Source: Planctomycetota bacterium
GTDB taxonomy: Bacteria > Planctomycetota > Planctomycetia > Pirellulales > Pirellulaceae
Assembly: GCA_963204915.1 (NCBI GenBank)
Contig: CAUJHS010000109.1
Span: 1 to 64,000 of the forward strand
Direction: 5' to 3'
DNA length: 64,000 nt
Below, in pieces: positions 1-10,458 of this stretch (its first letter is position 1; each line of letters begins with the position of its first letter). A program made the translations under genes and the position numbers. The notes beneath the pieces were generated by a model. It did not search any database. It was not told where the DNA came from and saw only the letters and a program-made list of their open reading frames with translations.

Positions 1-444
1 CGCGGGCGAACGACTCATTCCCGCGCCGCACGCTACCAGCGTCGGAATTCCTTCGGTCAAAAGCCGCCCTACCGAGGCGACTGACGTGCGTAACAGGGCA
101 GGCGAGTTTCCACCGCCATCGCGTAACGGATGCCGCAGGTATATAAGGTCTCGCGGCGGCGGTTCGGGGCGCTCTTCCAGGGCTAGGTCAACCACGGCTT
201 GGACGCCGGACTCATACAGTTGCGCAAAGTTTCGCGCGTCGCTTGCATTTCCTATCCATAAGCAACCTTCTTCGACTTTTCGCAGGGCAAGGTGGGCTCT
301 CTTGCAGGCGGACGGTAGAATACCTGCTCGCGGGTTGCAGCGCCTCTGCGGATACGCAACCAAGTTCGACGCTGGCGGTTTTCGCCTCCTCGCATGGAAA
401 TTCCCAGGCGTTTCTTTCGGGAACACGGTCAGGCAAGTCGCACC
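1..444. other. Left-edge stretch without a supportable gene
   Basis: I see no gene here that I would defend. The frame open from base 2 to the stop at 446-448 reads as an Arg/Ser/Pro-rich low-complexity peptide with no domain. The frame open from base 1 closes at 82-84 and could at most be the last 27 codons of a gene lying outside the window. The rest is probably the promoter and leader region of the MgtC-like gene that starts at 445. Confidence 0.5.
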
Positions 445-906
445 ATGAATCTCGATGTTGTTTTTTTGGTTCGTATTGTAATCGCCGCCGCGTGCGGGGC
501 CGCGGTCGGCTGGGAGCGCGAATGGCGCCATAAACCCGCGGGCTTGCGCACCTATATGCTGGTCGCCATGGGCTCGGCGGCGTTTACTGTTGCAGCGTTG
601 CGGTATGCGTTACACCCCGCCGCTGACGTGGGCGATGTGGCGTTGGACCCGACGCGCGTCATTCAAGGCATTGTGGGCGGCATTGGTTTCTTAGGCGCTG
701 GCGCGATTTTGCATTCGGGCGGGTCGGTCGAGGGCTTGACCACCGCCGCAGGCGTCTGGGTGATGGGCGCCATCGGCGTGGCGTGCGGCCTCGGTTATTA
801 CGACATCGCCATAACCACCACGCTCTTGTCCGTTTTTATTGTGGGCGTGATGGGCGCTATCTCCGATTGGATCTCGGGCGCATCTCGCCCGCCGAAGGAA
901 TGGTAG
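445..906 (+). CDS. MgtC/SapB family membrane protein
   Basis: 153-residue integral membrane protein. It has the family's hallmarks: an N-terminal membrane segment ending in GWERE, then KPAGLRTY (about residues 28-35), then a glycine-rich helix with GGIGFLGAGAI (about 77-87) and LTTAAGVWV (about 97-105). Members of the family form small multi-span inner-membrane proteins linked to Mg2+ limitation and, for MgtC itself, ATP synthase modulation; many short homologues like this one have no assigned role. The ATG at 445 is chosen because it starts directly at the first membrane helix; an in-frame start at 394 would add 17 polar residues with no family match. It is convergent with leuD, whose 3' end is 11 bases away. 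No Mg2+-responsive leader could be recognised. Confidence 0.85.
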   Translation: MNLDVVFLVRIVIAAACGAAVGWEREWRHKPAGLRTYMLVAMGSAAFTVAALRYALHPAADVGDVALDPTRVIQGIVGGIGFLGAGAILHSGGSVEGLTTAAGVWVMGAIGVACGLGYYDIAITTTLLSVFIVGVMGAISDWISGASRPPKEW

Positions 907-917
907 AGCGCCGGAGT

Positions 918-1508
918 CTACCTGTGATGCGCCGTTTCGTAGTCCGTAATTTTATCCTCGTGTTGAAGCGTCAACGCGATGTCGTCCAACCCGTGCAGCA
1001 GCGTGTGGCGGCGGAACTCGTCGATCTCGAACGACGCCGAGAAACCGTGAGCATCGGTCACGGTGCATTGTTCCAAGTCGACCGTCACGCGGTACGGTTG
1101 ATGGCTTGCCGCGCGTCGGAACAGTTCTTCAACTTCCTCTTCCTTGAGTTTCACCGGCAGGAAGCCGTTCTTGAACGAGTTGTTATAGAAAATGTCGGCA
1201 AAGGTAGGAGCAATCACGGCGCGAAAGCCGTAGTCGGCAAGCGCCCACACGGCGTGCTCGCGGCTGGAGCCGCTGCCAAAGTTGCGTCGCGCCAGCAACA
1301 CCGTGGCGCCGTGCGCTTCCGGCTGGTTTAGTTCAAACTCGGGGTTGTTCGCCCCGGTGGCGTCAAATCGCCAGTCGAAAAACAGGAATTGGCCGAATCC
1401 TGTTCGCTCGATCCGTTTGAGAAACTGCTTGGGAATGATTTGATCGGTGTCGACGTTGGCCCGATCCATCGCCGCGACAATGCCGGTATGTTTCGTAAAG
1501 GGTTGCAT
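918..1508 (-). CDS. leuD: 3-isopropylmalate dehydratase small subunit LeuD
   Basis: 196 residues, the usual length for LeuD. With LeuC it isomerises 2-isopropylmalate to 3-isopropylmalate, the second committed step of leucine biosynthesis, in the cytoplasm. Conserved small-subunit motifs are visible: [14 protein letters not shown] near the N-terminus, the [13 protein letters not shown] swivel-domain signature (about residues 77-89), and a KNGFLPVKL strand further on. It lies 3 bases downstream of leuC on the same strand, so the two subunits are cotranscribed and probably translationally coupled. Nothing is missing from the family core. Confidence 0.97.
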   Translation of the reverse strand: MQPFTKHTGIVAAMDRANVDTDQIIPKQFLKRIERTGFGQFLFFDWRFDATGANNPEFELNQPEAHGATVLLARRNFGSGSSREHAVWALADYGFRAVIAPTFADIFYNNSFKNGFLPVKLKEEEVEELFRRAASHQPYRVTVDLEQCTVTDAHGFSASFEIDEFRRHTLLHGLDDIALTLQHEDKITDYETAHHR

Positions 1509-1511
1509 GAC

Positions 1512-2930
1512 CTACTTGTACTCCCATTCGCGGATGTCGGTGAAGTGACCGGCGACCGCCGCAGCGGCGGCCATGGCGGGTGAAACAAGATGCGTGCGGC
1601 CGCCCTTGCCTTGCCGACCTTCAAAGTTGCGGTTACTCGTCGATGCGCAGCGTTCGCCCGGCGTCAGTTGATCGGGGTTCATGCCCAGGCACATGCTGCA
1701 ACCGGCCTCGCGCCAATCGAAGCCCGCGGCTTTGAAGATGCGGTCGAGCCCTTCTTTCTCGGCTTGGACTTTCACCTGGCCGCTGCCGGGCACCACCATG
1801 GCGTTCACCCGACCGGCGACGCGATGCCCCTGCACCACGGCCGCCGCCGCCCGCAAGTCCTCAATCCGCGCGTTGGTGCAAGAACCGATGAACACGCGAT
1901 CAATGGGAATGTTGGTCAGCGGGGTGCCAGGTTCTAAGCCCATGTAGCGCAGGGCCGCTTCGGCCGCTTTGCGGTCGGTCTCGTCGGCGCATTGGCTCGG
2001 ATCGGGAATTTGCGCGTTGATCGACGTGACTTGCCCGGGGTTGGTTCCCCAGGTGACTTGCGGAGCAATATCGGCGGCCCGATAGACTTCGGTGCGGTCA
2101 TAGGTCGCGCCGGCGTCGCTGGGAAGTTTTTCCCAGCGGGCCACGGCGGCGTCAAACTCACGGCCTTTGGGCGCGAACTCGCGGCCTCTAACGTATTCGA
2201 AGGTTTTCCCATCGGGAGCAATCATGCCGGCGCGGGCTCCGGCTTCAATCGACATGTTGCACACCGTCATGCGCTCTTCCATGCTCAGGGCGCGAATGGC
2301 GTCGCCGGTGTACTCCAACACGTAGCCCGTGCCCCCATCGGTGCCAATCTGTCCGATCAGATACAAGATCAAGTCTTTCGCCGTGACGCCGCGCGGCAAC
2401 AGGCCGTCGACCCGCAATTCAAAAGTCTTCGGCGGATACTGCAACAGGGTCTGCGTGGCGAGCACATGCTCGACTTCACTCGTGCCAATACCAAACGCGA
2501 GTGCTCCAAAAGCTCCATGCGTGGCGGTGTGGCTATCGCCGCACACAATAGTCATGCCGGGTTGCGTTAGCCCCAATTCCGGCCCAATAACATGCACGAT
2601 GCCCTGTTGGTGATGATTCAGGTCGTACAGGCGAATGCCAAACTCATGGCAGTTACGGCGAAGCGTATCAACCTGCTGCCGCGAAATCGGATCGGCAATG
2701 GGCAACGCGCGGTTCGACGTGGGCACGTTGTGGTCGGGCGTGGCCACGGTACGTTCCGGACGACGGACCTTGCGACCGGCCAGGCGAAGCCCCTCGAACG
2801 CCTGAGCGCTCGTCACTTCGTGCACCAATTGCAGATCGATGTAAAGAATGGTTTGTTTGCCCGGTTCGGCAAGGACCACGTGCTCGTCCCATATCTTTTG
2901 GCACATGGTCCGCGGAGAAGCAGCAATCAT
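1512..2930 (-). CDS. leuC: 3-isopropylmalate dehydratase large subunit LeuC
   Basis: 472 residues, typical of the aconitase-like large subunit that carries the 4Fe-4S cluster. The three cluster cysteines are in place: one in GSCTN (about residue 351) and two in CSMCL (about 412 and 415). The substrate-site motif [19 protein letters not shown] is also intact. It partners LeuD encoded immediately downstream. The first eight residues before [11 protein letters not shown] are atypical; family members usually begin around RTxxxKIWDxHVV, so a start at the second Met (position 2906) is possible. No LeuR or T-box leader is recognisable in the 217 bases upstream. Confidence 0.97.
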   Translation of the reverse strand: MIAASPRTMCQKIWDEHVVLAEPGKQTILYIDLQLVHEVTSAQAFEGLRLAGRKVRRPERTVATPDHNVPTSNRALPIADPISRQQVDTLRRNCHEFGIRLYDLNHHQQGIVHVIGPELGLTQPGMTIVCGDSHTATHGAFGALAFGIGTSEVEHVLATQTLLQYPPKTFELRVDGLLPRGVTAKDLILYLIGQIGTDGGTGYVLEYTGDAIRALSMEERMTVCNMSIEAGARAGMIAPDGKTFEYVRGREFAPKGREFDAAVARWEKLPSDAGATYDRTEVYRAADIAPQVTWGTNPGQVTSINAQIPDPSQCADETDRKAAEAALRYMGLEPGTPLTNIPIDRVFIGSCTNARIEDLRAAAAVVQGHRVAGRVNAMVVPGSGQVKVQAEKEGLDRIFKAAGFDWREAGCSMCLGMNPDQLTPGERCASTSNRNFEGRQGKGGRTHLVSPAMAAAAAVAGHFTDIREWEYK

Positions 2931-3147
2931 CGCGTGATCGTGAAAAGCAAGGAGGGAGGGTAGACGGAGAGTCGGTCACAATCACGCAATTATACGTCGT
3001 GGCGCGAGGTCTGACGAGCGGCGGTCTCCCTCTTGCTCCTCCGTTTCCGGAATGGAAAGTTTGTGTTGCCCCCGTTTGCGACTCGCGGTCGCGGCCAGCG
3101 TGCTGCTTGCCCGACGGTGCGCGAGTCGTCCTTGCCGCGGTTTGGTT

Positions 3148-3465
3148 TCAGACTTGCGACAACACCAACTGCGACGCCTTACGACCTGCCCGGGAGAGCG
3201 GCGAACGATTCACCCTGGGCGAGATTTCCGACTCGCCGTTTTCCGGCTCAACGGCCGAGTCTTCGGCAGGGATGGTGGCTTCGATCACCACCGTCGTCGG
3301 GGCGTCGCTTTCGTCGAATGTGGGCAATTCGCCGCGAATTACCCGCACGTCGCGCGGGGCGTCGATGCCGATCCGGACCGAATTTCCTCTGACTTGCAAC
3401 ACCGTGATGGTGATATTGTCACCCACGCGAATTTGCTCTTGCACCTTGCGAGTTAGCACCAACAT
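3148..3465 (-). CDS. csrA: CsrA-type RNA-binding regulator with long C-terminal tail
   Basis: 105 residues. The first about 60 are a clear Csr[21 protein letters not shown], then [15 protein letters not shown], covering the five-stranded dimer core and the RNA-binding edge strands. CsrA dimers bind GGA motifs in mRNA leaders and change translation and stability. The start is fixed by an AAAGGAG ribosome site 7-13 bases upstream of the ATG at 3465; a longer in-frame reading to 3552 lacks support. After the core there is a roughly 45-residue acidic-then-basic tail rich in Glu, Asp, Ser and Arg, longer than the 61-75 residues usual for the family. In many bacteria csrA sits with flagellar genes; none is nearby here. 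Confidence 0.9.
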   Translation of the reverse strand: MLVLTRKVQEQIRVGDNITITVLQVRGNSVRIGIDAPRDVRVIRGELPTFDESDAPTTVVIEATIPAEDSAVEPENGESEISPRVNRSPLSRAGRKASQLVLSQV

Positions 3466-3825
3466 GACGCACTCCTTTGCCATTGGGAGAAGAGGTGTTT
3501 GTTGCTCGGTGCTTCCTATATGCAGCCCGCGCGCCAATTGTTCGCGCGGCAAGAATTAAATGCCACAAACCCTTTATTCAAAGCAACTTACGAATTTCAA
3601 TAGCAATTTTTTGCCGGCCCCGCCGACGTGAAAATCATGTACAAATTTCAATGGAGTTTGCGGGGCGGCTTGCTACACTTTACGCAGTCATCCTGGTCTT
3701 CCCGGGCGGCAGCCGAAATACGCCCGTTGCTGCCAAAAGTTGACTTGGCCGACGTTCCCGTGTCTACTCGGCACAACCGCTGGTGGTCCATCCTCGCGTT
3801 TCTTCCCTTAACCCTTGTTTCCGTG
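3466..3825. other. Divergent intergenic region between csrA and a secreted dehydrogenase-like gene
   Basis: About 360 bases, locally A/T-rich between about 3540 and 3660. It must hold the csrA promoter on the minus strand and the promoter of the gene at 3826 on the plus strand. An in-frame ATG at 3628 would extend the plus-strand gene by 66 residues, but that stretch does not resemble a signal peptide or any domain. I see no RNA gene or strong hairpin. Confidence 0.4.
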
Positions 3826-5682
3826 ATGGTGCGCTTCGACTTGCTTGTACGCTCAACTCTGATCATGTTCCTGTCGTTGGCTTTGCTGGATCCCGCCGCT
3901 GTCTGCGCTCAGGAAGAACCGCCAGCGCCGATTCCTGCGGCGGAAGCGCCGGGACGCATGACCTTACCCCCCGGGTTCAAAGCGACGTTGTTCGCGGGTG
4001 AGCCCGACGTGGTTCAACCGATCGCCATCGCCTTTGACGACCGAGGCCGCCTGTGGGTGGCCGAATGCCTTTCCTACCCCACCTGGAAAGAGAAAGGGAA
4101 CGATCGAATCGTCGTGTTTGAGGACAAAGACAACGACGGCCAGTTTGACTCGGGCCGCGTGTTCTGGGATCAGGGCAATTACTTAACCGGTTTGGCCGTT
4201 GGCTTTGGGGGCGTGTGGGCGTGCTGTGCTCCGCATCTGCTGTTTATTCCCGATCGCAATGGCGATGACGTTCCCGACGGCGCCCCGGAAGTCGTGCTCG
4301 ATGGCTGGTCGACCCAAGGCGTGCATAATGTGGTCAACGGCCTGATTTGGGGCCCCGACGGCTGGCTCTATGGTTGCAACGGCATCACGTCGCCGTCAAA
4401 AGTGGGAACTCCCAGCACTCCGCCGGAAAAGCGGCAAGATATTGCGTGTGGAATCTGGCGGTATCATCCGGTGCGAAAAATCTTTGAAGCCGCCGCACAC
4501 GGTACAACCAATCCCTGGGGACTCGATTTCGATCAGTATGGGCATGGGTTTTTCACGAACTGCGTGATCAGCCACATGTTTCATTACATGCCCGGCGCCC
4601 ATTACCAGCGCATGTTCGGGCAGGATTACGACCCCTACGTATATGAGTTGATGGAGTCTTGCAGCGATCACTTGCATTGGGGCGGGGGCAACTGGACCGA
4701 CGCCCACGCCGGGCGCGATGGTAACAGCGTTGAAGGCGGCGGGCACGCGCATGCCGGCGCCATGGTCTACCTGGGCGACAACTGGCCTGACAAGTACCGC
4801 AACAACATCTTCATGCACAACATTCACGGCCGTCGCCTCAACCAGGATCGCCTGGTGCGACACCAATCGGGATATACGGGCAAGCATGGCGAAGATTTCC
4901 TCTTTGCCAACGACCCGTGGTTCCGAGGCGTCGCCCTTACTTACGGGCCCGATGGCGGCGTATTTCTGACCGACTGGTGCGACATTGGCGAATGTCACGA
5001 CAACAAAGAAGACGCCATCGAACGGGCCAACGGACGAATTCATAAGATCGTGTACGGCGAGGCGCCCAAGCTCGAACCGTTTGATTTAGCAAAGTTGGAC
5101 GACGCCGCGCTGGTGGAATTGATCGCACATAAGAACGAATGGTATGTGCGGCGGGCTCGGCGATTGCTTCAAGAGCGTGCAGCTCGCGACGGCGGCGCCT
5201 CGGCCGAAGTCATCGCCCGCTTGCAGCAAATGTTTGAGCAAGCGCCGGAAACTCCTGGAAAATTGCGAGCCTTGTTTACGCTCCACGCCATCGACGCGCT
5301 GCCCGAGGAAAAACTCTTGCCCCTTTTGGTCCATCAAGATGAATACTTACGGGCTTGGGCCGTGCGCCTGCTGACCGACTACCGCGACGCTTCACCCGAA
5401 GCGTTGGCGTCGCTGGCCGACGCCGCCGCGCGAGACGAGTCGGGTCTGGTGCGGCTGGAGCTTGCCGCGGCTTTGCAGCGCGTGCCCGACGACGCCCTGC
5501 GCAGCATTGCCGCCGGTTTGGTTACGCACGCCGAAGACGCCGAAGACAGCAATTTACAACTGATGATTTGGTACGGCGTTGAACCGCTCGCCCAAAACAC
5601 GCTTCAGGCGACGCGGCTACTGGCGCAGTGCAAACTGCCCATCGTGCGCCGGCACCTCGCGCGCCGGATTGCGGCCCAGTAG
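3826..5682 (+). CDS. Secreted PVC-type dehydrogenase-like protein (beta-propeller plus HEAT), lacking a cytochrome c domain
   Basis: 618 residues from the ATG at 3826. That start gives a classical signal peptide with basic residues, the core MFLSLALLD and an AVCAQ cleavage site. Residues about 40-420 form a sorbosone/glucose-dehydrogenase-like propeller of the planctomycete membrane-bound dehydrogenase type, recognisable by LPPGFKATLFAGEPDVVQP, AFDDRGRLWVAEC, VNGLIWGPDGWLYG and YGPDGGVFLTDWCD. Residues about 440-600 are alpha-helical HEAT-like repeats. Proteins of this group usually continue into a C-terminal cytochrome c domain with CxxCH; here the frame stops at RRIAAQ just after the HEAT part and no CxxCH exists. 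Substrate and electron acceptor are unknown. It lies upstream of the secreted phosphodiesterase gene with a 46-base gap. Confidence 0.85.
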   Translation: MVRFDLLVRSTLIMFLSLALLDPAAVCAQEEPPAPIPAAEAPGRMTLPPGFKATLFAGEPDVVQPIAIAFDDRGRLWVAECLSYPTWKEKGNDRIVVFEDKDNDGQFDSGRVFWDQGNYLTGLAVGFGGVWACCAPHLLFIPDRNGDDVPDGAPEVVLDGWSTQGVHNVVNGLIWGPDGWLYGCNGITSPSKVGTPSTPPEKRQDIACGIWRYHPVRKIFEAAAHGTTNPWGLDFDQYGHGFFTNCVISHMFHYMPGAHYQRMFGQDYDPYVYELMESCSDHLHWGGGNWTDAHAGRDGNSVEGGGHAHAGAMVYLGDNWPDKYRNNIFMHNIHGRRLNQDRLVRHQSGYTGKHGEDFLFANDPWFRGVALTYGPDGGVFLTDWCDIGECHDNKEDAIERANGRIHKIVYGEAPKLEPFDLAKLDDAALVELIAHKNEWYVRRARRLLQERAARDGGASAEVIARLQQMFEQAPETPGKLRALFTLHAIDALPEEKLLPLLVHQDEYLRAWAVRLLTDYRDASPEALASLADAAARDESGLVRLELAAALQRVPDDALRSIAAGLVTHAEDAEDSNLQLMIWYGVEPLAQNTLQATRLLAQCKLPIVRRHLARRIAAQ

Positions 5683-5728
5683 CCATTCGGAGACTTGCGC
5701 CACCTTCGCGTGAAAGCCTTTGGATCCC

Positions 5729-6550
5729 ATGCACGCTGAATTCAAAAGCGATCGAATTTGCCTCATCATTTGCCAGGCGTTTGCGTTGCTGGCGATTTTC
5801 GCCGCTTCAACGAACGCCGCGAAGCCGCTGCGCGTGCGTGTGTTGAGCTACAACATCCATCATGCGGAAGGCGTCGATGGCAAGCTCGATTTGGAGCGTA
5901 TCGCTCAGACGATCCGCAAAGCGCAGCCCGATCTTGTCGCCCTGCAGGAAGTGGACGATAAGACCGAACGCGTGCATGGCATGGATCAGCCCAACGAACT
6001 GGCTCGGCTGACGGACATGCAGGTAGTGTTTGGTCGTAATCTTGAATTGCAGGGCGGCGGTTACGGCAATGCCGTGCTGTCGCGCTGGCCAATCCTGCGG
6101 CAGAACAACCACGCTTTGCCTTCGCTCGAGAACGGCGAACCGCGCGGCGTGCTGGTGGTCGAGGTGCAACCGCCGGAGCTTACCACACCGCTCGTACTGT
6201 TCGCTACGCATCTCGATCACCGCCCGCGTGACGAAGAACGGTTCGTCTCGATTCGCACCATTAACGACCTTGCTGGCAAACAGCCGTCGGCCTGGGCGAT
6301 CCTGGCGGGCGATTTGAACGCCACACCCGAGACGCGCGTGTTGCAAGCGGCGCGCGAGTTTTGGGCTATGCCGCAAGGGCAAGAATGGCCCACGATTCCT
6401 GTGGCGAAGCCCCAACGGCAGATTGATTACGTCTTGGCGCGTCCCGCCGAGCATTGGAAGTTCGTGGAAACGCGCGTGCTTGAGGAATCGATCGCTTCGG
6501 ATCATCGGCCGATACTGACGGTCCTGGAGTTGAACCGCCCGAGCAATTAG
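5729..6550 (+). CDS. Secreted endonuclease/exonuclease/phosphatase (EEP) family protein
   Basis: 273 residues beginning with a signal peptide (ICLIICQAFALLAIFAAS, cleavage after TNAA). The mature part carries the EEP fold motifs in order: VLSYNIHHAEG, the metal-binding QEVD (LVALQEVDDK), GNAVLSRWPI, LFATHLDHR, LAGDLNATPET and the terminal catalytic SDHRPI. These place it in the metal-dependent phosphodiesterase superfamily that includes nucleases, sphingomyelinases and inositol phosphatases. The substrate cannot be told from sequence; export argues for an extracellular or periplasmic phosphodiester. The ATG at 5729 is preferred over an in-frame TTG three codons earlier. No strong ribosome site is visible. 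Confidence 0.88.
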   Translation: MHAEFKSDRICLIICQAFALLAIFAASTNAAKPLRVRVLSYNIHHAEGVDGKLDLERIAQTIRKAQPDLVALQEVDDKTERVHGMDQPNELARLTDMQVVFGRNLELQGGGYGNAVLSRWPILRQNNHALPSLENGEPRGVLVVEVQPPELTTPLVLFATHLDHRPRDEERFVSIRTINDLAGKQPSAWAILAGDLNATPETRVLQAAREFWAMPQGQEWPTIPVAKPQRQIDYVLARPAEHWKFVETRVLEESIASDHRPILTVLELNRPSN

Positions 6551-6660
6551 CCTGGACGAGCCAACCCTTACGAACCTCGGTCGCCGCGGGACACTCGCCC
6601 GAAGTTCCGCGGCGAATTCGTCATACCGCTCCTCTCGGAAACAAAGCAGGCGAGAAGTCG

Positions 6661-8082
6661 ATGAAACGTTTCTCATGCGTCCATTTCGTCCGATCCATCG
6701 GTCTGGCCGTCCTGGCCGTTGTGACGGGTTGGGCAGAAATGGCGTCGGCGAACGAAAACACACGGCCCAACATCGTGCTGATCGTAGCCGACGATCTGGG
6801 ATACCGCGACTTGGGCTGCTATGGCTCGAAGGAAGCCAAAACGCCCCACTTGGACCGTCTGGCGCAACAGGGGGTGCGGCTGACCAACTTTTATGTCGCC
6901 TGGCCGGCGTGTACTCCGTCGCGCGCGAGTTTGCTCACCGGGAGGTATCCGCAGCGAAACGGCGTGTCGGACATGATTCGCAATGACATGGTCAATTACG
7001 GTCATCGCTACACCCCAGCCGAGTACGCCGTTTCGCCCGAAATGATTCTCGGGGCCGACTTGCGCGAAGTGTTTCTCTCAGAGGTGCTCCAACAAAGCGG
7101 TTATCGGTGCGGTTGTTTCGGCAAATGGGACTCAGGACAACTCCGCCGTTTTCTCCCTTTGCAGCAAGGTTTCGATGAATTCTACGGTTTCGCGAATACG
7201 GGAATCGATTACTTCACCCACGAGCGGTACGGCGTTCCCTCGATGCGGCGCGGCAACGAATTGACGACCGAAGACCAGGGAACGTACGCCACATACTTGT
7301 TTCAGCGCGAAGCCGAGCGATTCTTACGCAGGCGCGATGACCGCCCATTCTTTTTGTATTTGCCGTTTAACGCTCCGCACGGCTCCTCAAGCCTTGAGCC
7401 TGAGGTGAGCGGAACCGTGCAGGCGCCCGAAGAATATCTTGCGATGTTTCCTCCCGGAGAGACCAAGGCTGCTCGTCGGCGACAAGGCTACCTGGCCGCC
7501 ACGGCCTGCATGGACGACGCCATTGGCAAACTGATGCAACTGCTGCAAGAGCGAGAACTTGTGGAGAACACGCTCGTCATTTTCCTGTCGGACAATGGGG
7601 GCGGAGGCGGTTCCGATAATCGTCCGCTCCGCGGCGCCAAAGCGCAAGTGTTCGAGGGAGGCGTGCGCGTGCCCTGCCTGATGCGGTGGCCCGGTCGCAT
7701 TCCCGGCGACCAGGTGAGCGACGCATTTCTGACCGCACTCGAGGTTTTTCCCACCGTGTTGGCCGCAACGAGAATCGAACCACCTGCCGGAGTAACGCTC
7801 GACGGTTTCGACATGTTGCCGGTGTTGCAAGATGCCGAAAAGTCACCTCGCGAAGAAATGTTCTGGAAGCGCCGCGAGGATCGCGCCGCACGGATGGGCC
7901 AATGGAAATGGGTCGATAGCAGTCGCGGCAAGGGGCTGTTCGATCTCGCCGCCGATCCCGGCGAAAAACAGGACTTATCCAGTGCGCGGCCAGACGTACT
8001 GGAACAAGTCCAAGCACGTTACGCCGCCTGGGAAAAAGCGATGGAAGAGGCCGAGCCGCGCGGGCCGTTTCGGGATTTCTGA
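6661..8082 (+). CDS. Secreted sulfatase (formylglycine type, C-T-P-S-R)
   Basis: 473 residues. A signal peptide (about residues 1-31) precedes NIVLIVADDLGYRDLG, whose DD pair binds Ca2+. The formylglycine site is Cys84 in CTPSRASLLTGRYP, matching the C-x-P-S-R pattern converted by formylglycine-generating enzyme. Further sulfatase landmarks are GKWDSGQL, PFFLYLPFNAPHGS and the second metal motif FLSDNGGGGGS. Such enzymes hydrolyse sulfate esters, in Planctomycetes typically those of algal polysaccharides. The C-terminal subdomain ends in the usual GLFDLAADPGEKQDLS segment. It is convergent with the HtrA gene, with a strong hairpin between them. No polysaccharide lyase or glycoside hydrolase lies beside it, so the substrate is open. 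Confidence 0.95.
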   Translation: MKRFSCVHFVRSIGLAVLAVVTGWAEMASANENTRPNIVLIVADDLGYRDLGCYGSKEAKTPHLDRLAQQGVRLTNFYVAWPACTPSRASLLTGRYPQRNGVSDMIRNDMVNYGHRYTPAEYAVSPEMILGADLREVFLSEVLQQSGYRCGCFGKWDSGQLRRFLPLQQGFDEFYGFANTGIDYFTHERYGVPSMRRGNELTTEDQGTYATYLFQREAERFLRRRDDRPFFLYLPFNAPHGSSSLEPEVSGTVQAPEEYLAMFPPGETKAARRRQGYLAATACMDDAIGKLMQLLQERELVENTLVIFLSDNGGGGGSDNRPLRGAKAQVFEGGVRVPCLMRWPGRIPGDQVSDAFLTALEVFPTVLAATRIEPPAGVTLDGFDMLPVLQDAEKSPREEMFWKRREDRAARMGQWKWVDSSRGKGLFDLAADPGEKQDLSSARPDVLEQVQARYAAWEKAMEEAEPRGPFRDF

Positions 8083-8136
8083 ATGAGGCGATGCGCGGCA
8101 AGATCGTTCACGGCCAACCCGTTGCAAGCGTGTCGT

Positions 8137-8169
8137 GGCGCAACGTGATTTGGATTCACACGTTGCGCC
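8137..8169. terminator. Inverted repeat between convergent genes, probable bidirectional terminator
   Basis: Perfect 11-base stem (GGCGCAACGTG at 8137-8147 with CACGTTGCGCC at 8159-8169) around an 11-base loop, placed between the ends of the sulfatase (+) and HtrA (-) genes. There is no T-run on either side, so it is not a textbook intrinsic terminator; it may still stop or protect both transcripts. Confidence 0.5.
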
Positions 8170-8219
8170 CGAAACTTCACAAGCGCCGCTTGAGCCGCGA
8201 CCTTTGGCACCAATCGGAC

Positions 8220-9359
<1,140 letters not shown>

Positions 9360-9438
9360 GAAGTTGTCGCCTGAGGAAAGAACTGCGCAGGGCGCTACTC
9401 AACAAATAGAACGCACATTCCTCCAGAATACCCCATTT

Positions 9439-9891
9439 TTAGGATACGTCCATCTCGATGTCGCTAAACCGGGTTTTCGTATCACGGGACGAGGAATCCT
9501 CGACGCGTCGCCAGTCGGCATGACGATGCGGTAGGGCGCCGCCGTTTTGCTCCATCTCTTGTTGACAGTGAATGCACATCACCGCGTACGGTAGGGCTTG
9601 CAGCCGCGCGAGCGGAATCGAACCACCGCATCCCTCGCATTTTCCGTAAGTCCCCTGGCGCATGCGTTCTAACGCGTTTTCAATGTGCGCGAGTTCCCGG
9701 CTCTCGACTTCGGCCAGTTGCGAGGTGATTTCACCGTGTGCCGAGTCCAAAGCGGCGTCAACCACGTCACCGGCGCTTTGCTCGCGCAGGTTGTTTAAAC
9801 CGCTAAGATCCCCCGCCAAGGCTTTGCGCAGCGCGTCACGGCGTTTGATGAGAACTTCTCGCATTTTTGCAGCAGCATCTTTGCGCGCCAT
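9439..9891 (-). CDS. DksA/TraR-type zinc finger protein
   Basis: 150 residues. An N-terminal coiled-coil helix pair (about 5-78) is followed by the zinc finger C85-x2-C88 ... C106-x2-C109 in the context YGKCEGCGGSIPLARLQALP. This is the layout of DksA/TraR proteins, which enter the RNA polymerase secondary channel and, with or without ppGpp, alter promoter output. The tip motif DxxDxA of true DksA is not clear, although the helix-turn region contains DVVDAALDSA (about 42-51), which resembles it. A GAGGGG ribosome site lies 8-13 bases before the ATG. A 40-residue polar tail follows the finger. I call the family confidently, its effect on transcription less so. Confidence 0.88.
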   Translation of the reverse strand: MARKDAAAKMREVLIKRRDALRKALAGDLSGLNNLREQSAGDVVDAALDSAHGEITSQLAEVESRELAHIENALERMRQGTYGKCEGCGGSIPLARLQALPYAVMCIHCQQEMEQNGGALPHRHADWRRVEDSSSRDTKTRFSDIEMDVS

Positions 9892-10458
9892 GATATTTCC
9901 CCTCTCGGTGCGTATCGCGAGATCAACGCCGGTTCCATCTCGCGAGGAAGGGTTACCTCGTCTTCCAAGTTCCGTTTTGCCCTGTTCGTCGTCGGTCTGC
10001 GGCCATCACAGGGCGATTAAATACACAGGCTTGTTCGATTTCTGGCATCTCCAGATAGAACTATAGGGCGCTCAGAGATTTTTGTGCGATTCAGGCACAA
10101 AAATCGTTTTTGTCGTTCCGACTGCCAACCTAGGATCGTCCGAACTAAAGGATGCGACACCACTTACGACGGATGAACGCAAGAGGGGGAGCCACACCAC
10201 CCGCCGACAACACGGCTGCGCCGTACTAGGACACTTCGTCCCTCGTCGTCCGCGAACTCTGCTTTGAGCGCCTGAGGTCGCTAGATCGGTCATTCACTTT
10301 GTATTTGCCAGTCGTTTTTCCAAATTCGCTGTTCGGTCTCGGCCGCGGTAAGGCGGTAAAGATGCGGCCTGTGGTGAATTTTTGACCCATCGCATGCCGT
10401 GACGTAAATCTAAGCAGTAGTCGCGCACTCCCCGCCTATCCCCCGCCTTGGTGTATCG
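9892..10458. other. 567-base divergent intergenic region with a palindrome
   Basis: The region between the DksA/TraR gene (-) and the FHA/coiled-coil gene (+). The only structure I can point to is the perfect inverted repeat at 10077-10105, described separately. No open frame in it resembles a protein. It is long enough to hold promoters for both flanking genes and possibly a small RNA. Confidence 0.4.
10077..10105. repeat. Perfect 11-base inverted repeat
   Basis: GATTTTTGTGC (10077-10087), a 7-base loop GATTCAG, then GCACAAAAATC (10095-10105), followed by GTTTTTG. The A/T-rich flanks of the stem give a terminator-like outline on both strands, yet it lies between divergent genes where no terminator is needed. 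It could end an unrecognised small transcript or act as an operator. Confidence 0.6.

Noticed and set aside
86-448. Open frame of 120 codons at the left edge, plus strand
   Set aside because: Low-complexity Arg/Ser/Pro composition, no domain, no ribosome site, and it runs over the start of the MgtC-like gene.
4201-4260. Cysteine cluster in the dehydrogenase-like protein considered as a haem site
   Set aside because: The residues read C-C-A-P-H, not C-x-x-C-H; no haem motif exists in the protein.
5807-6763. 318-codon open frame antisense to the EEP-family and sulfatase genes
   Set aside because: It is the shadow of two well-supported genes in a GC-rich genome, where the opposite strand often stays open; no family resemblance.
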